The notes: generated by a model not told the origin, from the letters alone. Numbered from the stretch's first letter, positions 7,814 to 16,387 are shown. The stretch: 64,000 bases of DNA from Pedobacter yulinensis (GCF_003029735.1 NZ_KZ686269.1:1426001-1490000); one strand, 5' to 3'. Translations and numbers: made by a program.

Positions 7814-8908
7814 ATGAAAAGAAAATTAAATCGGGTATCAGGAGCTTTTACTGTCTGTCTGGTTGCGTTGCTCTGCAGCGCTCTGGTAGCCCGGCCACAG
7901 TCAAAGGGTAAAGTAAATGTTGGTTTTGTTTACCCGGTCAGCACGGGCGGAAGTGGCTCGGCGCGCGACACCAACATTTTTTCACTTCATGCCCTCGTGG
8001 GTGTTTCTGGTGTTGAACGCGGCCCGAGCTTTGCCGGCCTGAGCCAGGTTGTATTGAAAGAGGCCAGTGGCGTTCGTGTGGCTGGTTTATCCAACCACAC
8101 TGGTGGCAACGCCTCGGGCATCCAGTTTGCCGGCTTACTCAATACCTCTAAAGATCTGAAGGGATTATCTGTTGCCAGTCTGGCAAATTTTTCCGGCCGG
8201 CTGGATGGCTTTCAGTTTGCCGGCGTACTCAACAAAGCAAGAGAAACAACGGGTACACAGCTGGCCGGACTCAGCAACATTGCAGGCAGCGTAAAGGGCC
8301 TGCAACTTGCCGGTCTCACCAACGTAGCGGCCGGCGATGTGGAGGGAACGCAGATCAGCGGTTTCCTCAATGTGGCGCGAAAAGTAAAAGGGATTCAGTT
8401 CTCTGCCTTTATGAACATTGCCGAACAAAGCGACTACCCGGTCGGCCTGATCAATCTGGTGCGCAACGGTGAGAAATCACTCGGCGTTTCGATTGACGAA
8501 ACAGCTTCCCTGATGCTCAACTTTAAATCGGGCGGAAGGGTTCTTTACGGGATTGTTGCGCTGGGCTACAACCTGAAAAACCGAGAAGAGGTCTATGCTT
8601 TTGAAGGCGGCTTTGGTGCGCATGTTCTGAACGCAAAAAGCTTCAGGCTGGACCTGGAGGCAACGGCGCAAACGCTAGAAGATTTCCGCAGCGGCGATTA
8701 CATGAAGTCTTCGCTGAAGGTCCTTCCATCCTGGTCTTTCGGCCCCATGGTTGTTTTCGCCGGGCCGACATTTAACTACCTCAACACCAATACGGCCGAA
8801 GGCCGGGATCTCTTCAGGCACAGGCAGCATACCTGGAATGGCAGTGAACCTGGCAACCTGCAGGCTCTTTACATTGGTTACACTGCAGGTTTGCAGGTGC
8901 GGCTGTAG
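7814..8908 (+). CDS. Secreted surface-repeat protein, LA_2272-like family
   Basis: 364 residues with a signal peptide (MKRKLNRVSG... to about residue 29). Residues 70-220 are built from imperfect repeats of roughly 20 residues around the core (F/L)AGL(S/L)N: VAGLSN, QFAGLLN, QFAGVLN, QLAGLSN, QLAGLTN, QISGFLN. These should stack as a beta-solenoid-like segment. The last 130 residues are beta-rich and may form an outer-membrane barrel or its base. This pattern is annotated as LA_2272/LA_2273 surface repeats; function is unknown. The next gene converges, with a shared terminator. Confidence 0.75.
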   Translation: MKRKLNRVSGAFTVCLVALLCSALVARPQSKGKVNVGFVYPVSTGGSGSARDTNIFSLHALVGVSGVERGPSFAGLSQVVLKEASGVRVAGLSNHTGGNASGIQFAGLLNTSKDLKGLSVASLANFSGRLDGFQFAGVLNKARETTGTQLAGLSNIAGSVKGLQLAGLTNVAAGDVEGTQISGFLNVARKVKGIQFSAFMNIAEQSDYPVGLINLVRNGEKSLGVSIDETASLMLNFKSGGRVLYGIVALGYNLKNREEVYAFEGGFGAHVLNAKSFRLDLEATAQTLEDFRSGDYMKSSLKVLPSWSFGPMVVFAGPTFNYLNTNTAEGRDLFRHRQHTWNGSEPGNLQALYIGYTAGLQVRL

Positions 8909-8957
8909 TTTAGCGGTTTGACCATTCAGCTTTTATTTTACCTCCCGCTTAAATTAG

Positions 8958-8985
8958 AATGCCCGGCAATATCCGGGCATTTTCG
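8958..8985. terminator. Bidirectional terminator between convergent genes
   Basis: AATGCCCGG (8958-8966) pairs with CCGGGCATT (8973-8981), followed by more T on the plus strand. It lies between the surface-repeat gene and the LiaF-like gene and can serve both. Confidence 0.7.
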
Positions 8986-9019
8986 TTTGTTCAGGATGCG
9001 TACTGCAGTTTAGGGAACA

Positions 9020-9772
9020 CTAAACCATCGTTTTCGGCGACAGGATCTCAATTCCCCCGCAGAACGCAATGCCGCTAATGATCAGAACCTTAGCAGGATC
9101 AGCCTGCTCGGGTGCGGCTTTACGTTTGTCGTCTACCCCGCCGAGCAGGCAACTCACCTCGGTCTTTATTTGCCAGTGTGCCGGAACGTATATTTTGATT
9201 CCGCCGAAAATAGCTGTCAGATTCAGGGTGGCTACTGAGTCCAGGTCGGCATTGCTCAGGTCCAATTTGCCGCCGCCAAATATAGCCGCCACGCTTCCAC
9301 CTTTAAGGTGCTTATCGTAAACATGCTGGTGGGTGCTGGTAAATATATAGCTGGCGTCGACCAGGCCCTCATATCCGGCTGCATGCTGTGGCGCTTCTTC
9401 GTATGCCTTTCTGTACCGGCGCGATGCCGCCTTTTTGCCATAGGGGCGATAATTTGCCGGTTTAAAGATGCTGTAAAGGCCCAGGAAGATCAGGATAAGG
9501 GGAACCAGATTTTTAGACAGGTCGTAATCGTGATCCAATGCATTGCTGGCCGTAAAGATGAGTCCGATGCCAACGGGGACGATCCAGCCACCGTAACGGA
9601 AACCTGATTTGTACCCGGCAAAAAGCCCGACCACAAAGACGAGGCTGGACCAGCTGTACACCCAGTGTGGCATAAAGTTCATATCCCGCATCAGAAAGGC
9701 CAGGCCGATTCCGACCAGGATGACTCCGGCAACTGCTTTACCGGTGTTCGTATATTTAATTGACGTGTCCAT
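9020..9772 (-). CDS. LiaF-like membrane protein (cell-wall-active antibiotics response family)
   Basis: 250 residues from the ATG at 9772, chosen because the earlier in-frame ATG (9826) adds an unlikely hydrophilic leader. Four hydrophobic segments lie in about residues 12-110 (AVAGVILVGIGLAFLM, SLVFVVGLFAGY and others), followed by a basic linker. The C-terminal beta-helical domain has the family pattern GGSVAAIFGGGKLDLS...AIFGGIKIYVP...GGVDD. Relatives in Firmicutes (LiaF/YvqF) inhibit a LiaRS-type signalling system; Bacteroidota copies often stand alone, as here. Role in envelope-stress sensing is inferred. Confidence 0.82.
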   Translation of the reverse strand: MDTSIKYTNTGKAVAGVILVGIGLAFLMRDMNFMPHWVYSWSSLVFVVGLFAGYKSGFRYGGWIVPVGIGLIFTASNALDHDYDLSKNLVPLILIFLGLYSIFKPANYRPYGKKAASRRYRKAYEEAPQHAAGYEGLVDASYIFTSTHQHVYDKHLKGGSVAAIFGGGKLDLSNADLDSVATLNLTAIFGGIKIYVPAHWQIKTEVSCLLGGVDDKRKAAPEQADPAKVLIISGIAFCGGIEILSPKTMV

Positions 9773-10092
9773 ATTCGTTTTTTTATTCAAATGTAGCTGA
9801 TCAACTCTGCCAGGAAATAAAGTCATCCCGAGCTGCAGCTTTCATCCGGTCAACTGTGGATTTTTTCCGGTAAATAACCCGGAGATTTTTCACCGGCAGA
9901 CGGGTGCCCGGCTCTTCCCGGCGATGGCGGAAAATCTAAAGCGGCGAAAGAACCGGAGGGGTAATCTGAACTCATATTTTTTTCGTATTTTATTCTGAAA
10001 AAGAATAAGCGTTTGACACAAAAAATAAGGCAAAACGCGCAACATATATCTGTTTATTCTATCTTTGCAAAAAGTTAAACAAAAATCGATTG
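9773..10092. other. 320-base divergent intergenic stretch
   Basis: It separates the LiaF-like gene from the small gene at 10093. I see no gene. It carries a clear -7 box, TATCTTTG at 10060-10067, reading toward 10093, without a good -33 element at the expected distance. Confidence 0.5.
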
Positions 10093-10338
10093 ATGGCAAA
10101 ACAGGAAAAGTTTTCGGTCGTTTACGAAGGCAAGGTCCACGTTATTGATACCTACTTGATTAACAATGAATTGATTTACAAAATTCATTTTCCTGATAAA
10201 CGCCAGCCATTACTTATTGTGCGGTCAGCATTTGCTGGTGGCGAAAGCACCTGGTCCAGTCTTCAGGACAACCGCGAAAACGAGGTGGCGCAATTCGGAA
10301 AACTCATAGACGCCCACCTCTCCGGGGGGGACAGCTAG
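10093..10338 (+). CDS. Hypothetical small protein, 81 residues
   Basis: ATG at 10093 (a TTG directly precedes it) with a -7 box TATCTTTG at 10060. The sequence (MAKQEKFSVVYEGKVHVIDT...) is soluble, with beta-strand-like alternation, a short Gly-Ser-rich end, and no signal or membrane segment. I do not recognise a family. It seems monocistronic. Confidence 0.6.
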   Translation: MAKQEKFSVVYEGKVHVIDTYLINNELIYKIHFPDKRQPLLIVRSAFAGGESTWSSLQDNRENEVAQFGKLIDAHLSGGDS

Positions 10339-10509
10339 CCAGATCAACATTTATAATTGCCGGTTTTGGTTAGAATGCCATCTGCATCATGTGCAATAAA
10401 TGAAACTGATATTGGCTAACCGTCCGCGAATACAGGCTGGACTTGTAGACTGACTAACGGGTTATAGCCTAAACCCGGCGCAACGAAAAACGGGCCATGC
10501 AAGGCACAC

Positions 10510-10559
10510 ACTTCGAGTCCTGCAAAGTTGGTAACTTTATGAAAGTTACCAACTTTAAG
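10510..10559. repeat. 50-base palindromic repeat element, copy 1
   Basis: It consists of ACTTCGAGTCCTGC, then AAAGTTGGTAACTTT (10524-10538), three loop bases and AAAGTTACCAACTTT (10542-10556), then AAG. The 15-bp arms are perfectly complementary. Copy 2 at 15068-15117 matches 46 of 50 bases; three of the four differences are in the loop. It begins 23 bases past the stop of the GNAT gene at 10580. Its form is REP-like or MITE-like, and it may shape mRNA 3' ends. Confidence 0.8.
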
Positions 10560-10579
10560 TTAAAAAAACAAACTTTTAG

Positions 10580-11134
10580 TTACAAAAACAAACTTCTGTA
10601 CAATAAACTGGGAGCTTCGCCGGGAACGTCATCGTGGTGGCCTGCCCAGATCATGCCTGCTTTCTCAAGCACACGGATGGAGGAACGGTTTCCCGGTCTT
10701 ACGACTGCCCATACCGATGGCTTGCGAAGCACGAACCTGGCGTATTGCAAAGAGAAAATGGCCAGTTCGGTGGCATACCCCTTGCCCCAGCTGTTAAAGT
10801 GAAACCGGTAACCCAGGTTTAGCTTCTGTTCGCCGCCATAAGACCTGAGGGTAAGTCCGCCGAAACCGAGCACCTCTCCCCCCTTGCCTGCACGGACAGT
10901 CCAGGTACCGAATCCATGCTCATACCAATGTTCTATCAATTGAGTTAAACGTGCCGCCGCGACAGTTTTATCTTCAATTGGCCCAAGCGGGTTGAAAAGA
11001 TTGGTCTTCGGATCGCCAAAAATCGCAAAAAAATCGTCAAGATCGTTTGCAATGGGCCGGCTTAACAGCAGCCGGCCGGTGTTCGACCTGTCTGGCAACC
11101 CGGTATCGTTCTGAAAGTTGTGCGGTCCAGTCAT
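10580..11134 (-). CDS. GNAT N-acetyltransferase, RimJ/RimL type
   Basis: 184 residues. LLLSRPIANDLDDFFAIFGDPKTNLFNP is the typical opening; the acetyl-CoA loop is in FNSWGKGYATELAIFSLQYA (about 115-135) and the C-terminal helix has RPGNRSSIRVLEKAGM. Expected to acetylate an unknown amine in the cytoplasm. It ends 23 bases before the palindromic repeat, and its neighbour is the GH95 gene on the same strand. Confidence 0.88.
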   Translation of the reverse strand: MTGPHNFQNDTGLPDRSNTGRLLLSRPIANDLDDFFAIFGDPKTNLFNPLGPIEDKTVAAARLTQLIEHWYEHGFGTWTVRAGKGGEVLGFGGLTLRSYGGEQKLNLGYRFHFNSWGKGYATELAIFSLQYARFVLRKPSVWAVVRPGNRSSIRVLEKAGMIWAGHHDDVPGEAPSLLYRSLFL

Positions 11135-11253
11135 AGAAGTACCGCAACTTGCCGGACTCCGGCTCAGGCAAGCTGCACAAACGAAGCTAAGGAAAATAAG
11201 CGTGATGCCAAAAGCCGCAGGCCGATGCCCGGCAAAACACGACGTTGTATCAC

Positions 11254-13701
11254 TTAGCGCAATTGATACCTGGCGCCTTTCAGCGTTTGGAAAGACACAA
11301 TATTGCCTGACCTGTTCACCGCTACCGGCTTGCCATTCGGACCGTAGAGCTGTTTACCTTCCGGCATTTCAAGACGGCAGGTGGTCCCGGCCAGCGAGAT
11401 CAGGGTAGCGCTCTCGATTCTGCTGGACCGCCAGTTGAAATTCAATTCAAACCCACCCGCCGCGCGCATGCCGCGTACGGTTCCTGCTGCCCATTCAGCG
11501 GCACGGGGAAGTGCCGGCAGCAGCCTGATGACATTGTCCTTTCCGTGGCTCTGCAATAGCATTTCTGCAATTGCAGCCGTACCGCCAAAATTGCCGTCGA
11601 TCTGGAATGGCGGATGTGCGCAAAACAGGTTTGCATACGTACCGGCACCGTGCCGCATCGATATGCCGCTTCCGGATGCCGCCGGAGCCAGCAGAGCGCG
11701 AAAAACCTGCAGCGCATGGTCGCCGTCGCCCAGGCGCGCCCAAAAATTGATTTTCCAGGCCCTGGACCATCCCGTACCGCCATCGCCGCGGCGCAGCAAT
11801 GTGTTGCGTGCGGCTGCTGCCAGTACAGGCGTTGCCTGCGGCGTGATTTCGTCGAAAGGATGCAGGCCATACAGGTGCGAAACATGGCGGTGTTGCGGCT
11901 CAGCCTCGTCGTAATCGCGAAGCCATTCCTGTATGCCGCCGGTTTTTTTGCTGATCTGGTTCGGCGCAAGTTTGCCCAGAATACGTTGCAGGCTGTCTGC
12001 AAATGCCCGGTCGGTCTTCAGCGCATTTGCTGCCGCGATGGTATTGCCCAGCAATTCGCGGCCAATCTGCATATCCATTGTCGGGCCCATCGTTGTCTGT
12101 CCGCTGAATCCCTCTTCGGTGCGATACGCATTTTCAGGAGAATTGGAAGGTGCGGTAACCAGCCAGCCGGTTTTAGGATCGGTGATCAGGATGTCGGCAT
12201 AAAACCGCGCTGCTCCCTTTAGCACCGGGTAAATATCGGCCAACGTTTTTTGGTTCGGGTTATACAGGTAATGCTGCCACAGATGTTCACACAACCAGGC
12301 GCCGCCAGAGAGGGTAGATCCCCAACTCGCGTGCTCGCCCGGAGCTGTAAACTTCCAGGGGTTGCTCATCATATGTGCCACCCAACCACTGCTGTTGTAA
12401 TAAGCTCTGGCGGTTTGCCTGCCGGGCTCTACCAGTTGTTTTGTGAAGGTGATGAGTGGTTGGTGCAGCGCCCCGAGATTGGTTGCCTCTGCCGGCCAAT
12501 AATTCATCTGCAGGTTGATGTTCAGATGATAATCGCCATTCCAGGGTGTCTGGTAAGAATCGGCCCATAAGCCTTGCAGGTTGGCCGGCAGTCCTCCAGG
12601 CCTTGAACTGGAGATCAGCAGATACCGGCCGAAATTAAAATAGAGCGCTGGTAGCGTAACGTCCGGTTTCCCCATAGCATACCGTTCCAGCCGTTCACTG
12701 GTCGAGAGCTGGCCAATATCGTTGTGCTGTACGCCCGTAAACTGCAGGCTGCACCGGTTGTAGTAAGATTGGTGGTCAGCACGCTGGGCGGCTACCAGGC
12801 GTTCCCAGCTTTTGCCTGCAGCAGCGTTAACCTGTCTGTCTGTCGTAACAGCCGGATCAGCTCCGCGAAGGGCTACCTGAGGCCAGTTGAGATCGGTTGC
12901 CATTGTAATGAGAATAACGACACCCGTTGCACCGGTTATCACCTGTCGGTTTCCCGCTGCCTTCATCTGGCCGCCAACCGGCAAAATCCTTACCCTGCCT
13001 GAAAAACGTATCCCCTGGTCGCCGTCGCCGGCCGGCAGTTGACCGTCAACTGACAGCGCGTTGCCGCCGGCGGCTATTGTCGCGTTCGCTGCCCGGCTTA
13101 GACCTATGCTCAGATTAAGCAATCCCGGCTTACTCGCCTGAATGCGTACGGCGACCACTTGGTCAGGCGCACTCGTCATCACTTCCTGTGTATATTTTAC
13201 GCCTGAACGGGTCCATGTTGTTGTGGCCATGGCGGTCTTCAGATCAAGGCTGCGGCTGTATGATTCCAGGTTACCTGTAGTGTCCTTCCAGTCAATCAGC
13301 AGGTCTGCGAAAACCTGGTAACTGCCATATTTTTCATTTGCCCCGTTGCCCTGACCTGAGCCTTTCCCTGCACTCGTAAACTGTTGCTGCAGCATATCCT
13401 GCGCTTCGCGGTTGCGCCCGGCTGCCAGGAGCTGCTGGATCTGAGGCAGGTATTTATAAGCCCCGGGACGGTTTGGATCTTCAACACCACCAGACCACAT
13501 GGATATTTCGTTCAAGACAATCCTGCCTTTATTTACACCGCCAAAGTCCATGGCGCCTAGCCGGCCGTTTCCTACCGGCGATGATTCGGTAAAATGTTTT
13601 GCCGGAGCTTTAAATTTCAAGAGCTGATCAGTTTGTGCAAGAGCATTTACCTGGTTAATCAGGTATGCCAGGCACAGAATAAGCGCGGTTCTTACATTCA
13701 T
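11254..13701 (-). CDS. Secreted alpha-L-fucosidase, glycoside hydrolase family 95
   Basis: 815 residues with a signal peptide (to about residue 23, NALAQ). The N-terminal super-beta-sandwich (PVGNGRLGAMDFGG, LNEISMWSGG) and the (alpha/alpha)6 barrel match GH95 along its length. Expected catalytic residues are present: Glu523 in NSPEN, the asparagines of NINLQMNYW and Asp702 in QIDGNFGG. GH95 enzymes are inverting and usually cut alpha-1,2-L-fucose, with some acting on L-galactose. No SusC/SusD pair is adjacent. A 7-bp inverted repeat lies just upstream of the start. Confidence 0.93.
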   Translation of the reverse strand: MNVRTALILCLAYLINQVNALAQTDQLLKFKAPAKHFTESSPVGNGRLGAMDFGGVNKGRIVLNEISMWSGGVEDPNRPGAYKYLPQIQQLLAAGRNREAQDMLQQQFTSAGKGSGQGNGANEKYGSYQVFADLLIDWKDTTGNLESYSRSLDLKTAMATTTWTRSGVKYTQEVMTSAPDQVVAVRIQASKPGLLNLSIGLSRAANATIAAGGNALSVDGQLPAGDGDQGIRFSGRVRILPVGGQMKAAGNRQVITGATGVVILITMATDLNWPQVALRGADPAVTTDRQVNAAAGKSWERLVAAQRADHQSYYNRCSLQFTGVQHNDIGQLSTSERLERYAMGKPDVTLPALYFNFGRYLLISSSRPGGLPANLQGLWADSYQTPWNGDYHLNINLQMNYWPAEATNLGALHQPLITFTKQLVEPGRQTARAYYNSSGWVAHMMSNPWKFTAPGEHASWGSTLSGGAWLCEHLWQHYLYNPNQKTLADIYPVLKGAARFYADILITDPKTGWLVTAPSNSPENAYRTEEGFSGQTTMGPTMDMQIGRELLGNTIAAANALKTDRAFADSLQRILGKLAPNQISKKTGGIQEWLRDYDEAEPQHRHVSHLYGLHPFDEITPQATPVLAAAARNTLLRRGDGGTGWSRAWKINFWARLGDGDHALQVFRALLAPAASGSGISMRHGAGTYANLFCAHPPFQIDGNFGGTAAIAEMLLQSHGKDNVIRLLPALPRAAEWAAGTVRGMRAAGGFELNFNWRSSRIESATLISLAGTTCRLEMPEGKQLYGPNGKPVAVNRSGNIVSFQTLKGARYQLR

Positions 13702-13710
13702 GGGGTTTCG

Positions 13711-13733
13711 TTTGAGTTTAAGGCAGACTCAAA
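13711..13733. promoter_or_regulatory. Inverted repeat upstream of the GH95 gene
   Basis: TTTGAGT (13711-13717) and ACTCAAA (13727-13733) form a perfect 7-bp inverted repeat, 10 bases upstream of the GH95 start codon. It is operator-like in spacing; the cognate regulator is unknown. Confidence 0.4.
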
Positions 13734-13913
13734 TAACCAAATGCCTGCACCAGTTCGTTTACCGGGTTTGGCAATTTATTCAGCGGAATTGTCTGCCCAG
13801 CACATGAAGGCTTTGCCCAATGAACAGGTTTACTAAATTTTCCGGGCTGCTGGCAGTCAGTTTATAATCAAAGCCGAAACCGGCAGATCTAGCTCCCATA
13901 AATTTTTGCGGTC

Positions 13914-13938
13914 AAAAAAAAACCGGATTAATTCCGGT
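13914..13938 (-). terminator. Terminator overlapping the end of the small-gene cluster
   Basis: On the minus strand ACCGGA and TCCGGT pair around the stop codon and are followed by about nine T. The left arm of the stem encodes the last residues of the 88-residue protein, so termination and the gene end are fused. Confidence 0.7.
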
Positions 13939-14194
13939 CTTCATTTTCGTCTTCGCGCGCCTCAGTCTCGGCAGCGTCGTCCTGGTCCCGCCCGGGATTA
14001 TTATCGACCTGGTCGGCCAGGTGTGCAAAGTAATCCTTGTCTTCAGAACTGTCCTTGTCGTTAGTGAGGTCGGGATTTCCGTTGAGTGCGTTTTCAGCCA
14101 GCTGGTGGTCGTAATCCGCATCACTGCCTTTCATTTGTTCGTTCAGGTCAGTCAGGTTATCCTGTTTCTCCTGGTCTTTTTTGTTTTCTTCCAT
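13928..14194 (-). CDS. Small acidic protein, 88 residues
   Basis: MEENKKDQEKQDNLTD... starts at 14194, one base after the stop of the DUF6496 gene; the longer frame to 14251 runs through that gene. It is rich in Asp, Asn, Glu and Lys with almost no hydrophobic core, so it is probably disordered. It contains SDADYDH, which resembles ADADYKP in the 79-residue protein at 15139. Highly charged proteins of this kind often occur in desiccation or osmotic response, but here the function is inferred from context only. Confidence 0.65.
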   Translation of the reverse strand: MEENKKDQEKQDNLTDLNEQMKGSDADYDHQLAENALNGNPDLTNDKDSSEDKDYFAHLADQVDNNPGRDQDDAAETEAREDENEDRN

Positions 14195-14195
14195 T

Positions 14196-14372
14196 TTAAC
14201 TTTTCTTTTTCGGCACCTTCGCACCTTCTTTACGTGCTTCAGACAAACCAATTGCGACCGCCTGCTTTTTAGAGGTCACTTTCTTGCCGCTGCCGCTTTT
14301 CAATTTTCCTTCTTTCATCTCGTGCATGGTCTCTTCGACCTTTTTGCCCGCTTTTTCAGAATATTTAGCCAT
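14196..14372 (-). CDS. DUF6496-type small basic protein
   Basis: A 58-residue protein read on the minus strand from ATG at 14372. It has the characteristic blocks MAKYSEKAGKKVEETMHEMK, GKLKSGSGKKVTSKKQAVAI and GLSEARKEGAKVPKKKS, as in the family annotated DUF6496. It is very basic and may bind nucleic acid; its role is not established. It is followed one base later by the acidic 88-residue gene. Confidence 0.8.
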   Translation of the reverse strand: MAKYSEKAGKKVEETMHEMKEGKLKSGSGKKVTSKKQAVAIGLSEARKEGAKVPKKKS

Positions 14373-14426
14373 TGTCTTTGCAATTATGGTTAAGTTTTCG
14401 GCATCAGATCAGATACCGGTACCGCC

Positions 14427-14708
14427 TTATTTACGTTCAACAAATTTGTGAAAGGTGCTGGGTTCTCCATCCTGTTTCTTTTCCTGGTACAGGAAATCGA
14501 GCTTATTTTTATCAAATTCTTCGAAAAAATCCGCCCAGCTTACTTTTGAGAACTTGTCGTCATCATCACTGTGACCGGGGAAGTGGATCCTCAATACGCC
14601 GTCGCCCTTGCCGTTGCCGGTTCCCTTAATAATTGCCGGGACGCCATCATGCGATTCGACCCAGCGTTTAATTTCGTCATGGTTATGCGTTTGTTTTGAA
14701 GTGCTCAT
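14427..14708 (-). CDS. Small conserved-looking hypothetical protein, 93 residues
   Basis: Start at ATG 14708, just one base after the stop of the lipoprotein gene. The protein opens MSTSKQTHNHDEIKRWVE, then PAIIKGTGNGKGDGVLRI and a segment with DDDDKFSKVSWADFFEEFDKNKL. I recall similar short proteins in other Bacteroidota next to DUF6496 genes, sometimes mislabelled as glucan branching proteins; I cannot assign a function. Soluble, no signal peptide. Confidence 0.65.
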   Translation of the reverse strand: MSTSKQTHNHDEIKRWVESHDGVPAIIKGTGNGKGDGVLRIHFPGHSDDDDKFSKVSWADFFEEFDKNKLDFLYQEKKQDGEPSTFHKFVERK

Positions 14709-14709
14709 A

Positions 14710-14919
14710 TTACGGTTGCATTTTAGCCGCAGTATCAACGCGGCGGTTGTCCATACTGTCTCGTTTCACGGTGTCCATCGTACCAGTATCGGTCATGGTA
14801 TGATCAGCACCCATTGTATCGGTTGTGGCTGTGTCGCCGCCAGTGCCGCTTTTGTCAGAGTTACATGCGCCAAATGCCAGCGTTCCAAGAACGCATAGGG
14901 CTAAAATTGATTTTTTCAT
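14710..14919 (-). CDS. Small Thr/Asp-rich lipoprotein, 69 residues
   Basis: Starts at ATG 14919 with a lipoprotein signal (MKKSILALCVLGTLAFGAC, lipidation expected at Cys19). The mature part is a low-complexity string rich in Thr, Asp, Met and Gly (DTATTDTMG, MTDTGTMDT). Such short Thr/Asp-rich lipoproteins are common in Bacteroidota and of unknown function; it may be an envelope spacer or stress protein. Confidence 0.7.
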   Translation of the reverse strand: MKKSILALCVLGTLAFGACNSDKSGTGGDTATTDTMGADHTMTDTGTMDTVKRDSMDNRRVDTAAKMQP

Positions 14920-15067
14920 AGGTTTTAGGTTTAACAGCCGGATGTCCGGTATCTTAGGAAGGTTTGCGCGGGCAAAAAGTTTTGTAAAAATTGAATTTGC
15001 CGGCTTAAAGCTTTGATTTTCAGCACCGGCGCAATTAAGACGCAATTACCCGTCGCCTTCCGGATAT

Positions 15068-15117
15068 ACTTCGAGCCCTGCAAAGTTGGTAACTTTCACA
15101 AAGTTACCAACTTTAAG
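15068..15117. repeat. 50-base palindromic repeat element, copy 2
   Basis: ACTTCGAGCCCTGC, then AAAGTTGGTAACTTT (15082-15096), CAC, AAAGTTACCAACTTT (15100-15114) and AAG. The stem is identical to copy 1. It begins 24 bases past the stop codon of the 79-residue gene, the same place as copy 1 relative to its gene. Confidence 0.8.
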
Positions 15118-15138
15118 GTAAATAGTTTACCTTTTATT

Positions 15139-15378
15139 TCATTTTTTCCCCATCGGAGAATCAGGTCCGAGCTCCTCATCGCTGAAGGGGCTGCCATCCC
15201 GGGCAAGATCAGGTTTGTAATCGGCGTCTGCCCCGGCAATCTCATTTCGGTGCCGTCCGTTGATGTCTTCCAGCGATTGCTCGTCGGTTTCTTCACTAAC
15301 AAAATTGTGAACGTTCTGTGCTGCCGCATCCACATGCTGCGCGCCGGTATCATCCTTAATCGGTTTTACTTTTTTCAT
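15139..15378 (-). CDS. Small acidic protein, 79 residues
   Basis: MKKVKPIKDDTGAQHVDA... is hydrophilic and Asp/Glu-rich, with ADADYKPDLARDG and a C-terminal FSDEELGPDSPMGKK. It starts 12 bases after the MscS stop, so the two are probably co-transcribed. Shares the DADY motif and acidic character with the 88-residue protein at 13928, possibly a distant paralogue. Function unknown. Confidence 0.65.
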   Translation of the reverse strand: MKKVKPIKDDTGAQHVDAAAQNVHNFVSEETDEQSLEDINGRHRNEIAGADADYKPDLARDGSPFSDEELGPDSPMGKK

Positions 15379-15390
15379 ATCTCATGTATT

Positions 15391-16179
15391 TTAAGCCAGA
15401 CCCGGGAGTTTGAGTCCTGAATTTCGAAGGTTTTCCAGCAACTGCTGCTGAAAACGCAGTTTGCTGTCAACAAAACCGTGGGCATTAAACCAGACGTTAA
15501 ACATCACCTTATACCCGTCCGGTTCAAGGGCAGATATACCAATACGTGTCTGATCCGGGTCCAGGATGTCCGCCGACTGCCTGGCAGTTTCCTCCATCAC
15601 CCGTTTTACCGCTCCAAATTCGATCGCATTGTTGAATTTGATCTCAATATCATGCCGGCGACGGCCTTCCCTGCTAATGTTAACGATCACTTCGTTAGAC
15701 AGTTTACTGTTGGGGAATACCACCACCCGGTTGTCAAAAGTGGTGACAATCGTGTAAAAGATCTTGATGGCCGTGACCGTTCCTTCCTGCCCCTGGGCTA
15801 CGATGTTGTCGCCAACCGAAAAGGGCTTCAAAAACAGGATAATCACGCCGCTTGCAAAGTTCTGCAGCGTACCGGATAAGGCCAGACCGGCCGCGACACC
15901 CAGTGCACCAAGCACGGCAGCGAAAACAGTCATTTCGATGCCAATAATTTGCATGACGCCAAACACCAGCAGCACCCGGAGTACCGTAATGCTCAGGCTG
16001 ATCAGAAAGGGTTTGAGTGAAGGATCAATCCTTCTTTTGTCGATGCTGCTGTTCAGCCAGCGTGATAATATTTTAATAAACCATAACCCTGCAAACAGTA
16101 CAACAAGGCCAAAAAGGAACCTGGGACCAACGGCAATCAGCCATGCTGTAGCCTGGTTCATGATCTTATTTACATCCAT
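15391..16179 (-). CDS. Mechanosensitive ion channel, MscS family
   Basis: 262 residues with transmembrane segments at about 15-35, 62-82 and 85-110. The pore helix is rich in Gly and Ala (VLGALGVAAGLALSGTLQNFASGVIIL), and the beta domain has KPFSVGDNIV and TIVTTFDNRVVVFPNSKLSN, all MscS hallmarks. It should open under membrane tension on hypo-osmotic shock in the inner membrane. It heads a run of small hydrophilic genes on the same strand, suggesting a shared osmotic-stress context. Confidence 0.92.
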   Translation of the reverse strand: MDVNKIMNQATAWLIAVGPRFLFGLVVLFAGLWFIKILSRWLNSSIDKRRIDPSLKPFLISLSITVLRVLLVFGVMQIIGIEMTVFAAVLGALGVAAGLALSGTLQNFASGVIILFLKPFSVGDNIVAQGQEGTVTAIKIFYTIVTTFDNRVVVFPNSKLSNEVIVNISREGRRRHDIEIKFNNAIEFGAVKRVMEETARQSADILDPDQTRIGISALEPDGYKVMFNVWFNAHGFVDSKLRFQQQLLENLRNSGLKLPGLA

Positions 16180-16387
16180 GTTTCACTGAACAAGCATCCC
16201 GGAAATTTGTTTATGCGCTCCCGCCTGCTGCATGGAAGTGGCTGATCAACAAATACTTTTTTGCGCTACCGGTAGCCAGGCCATATTGAAGATTCATGTT
16301 GGCCCACCTACTGCCTGGCTAAAATGTGCTTTCACCGGCCGGGTTCACCAGTGGTTGCGCAAGTATCGACTTAAATACCAGGACCTG

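Noticed and set aside
8030-8460. Surface-repeat gene as a pentapeptide-repeat protein
   Set aside because: The period is about 20 residues with an AGL(S/L)N core rather than tandem A(D/N)LXX pentapeptides.
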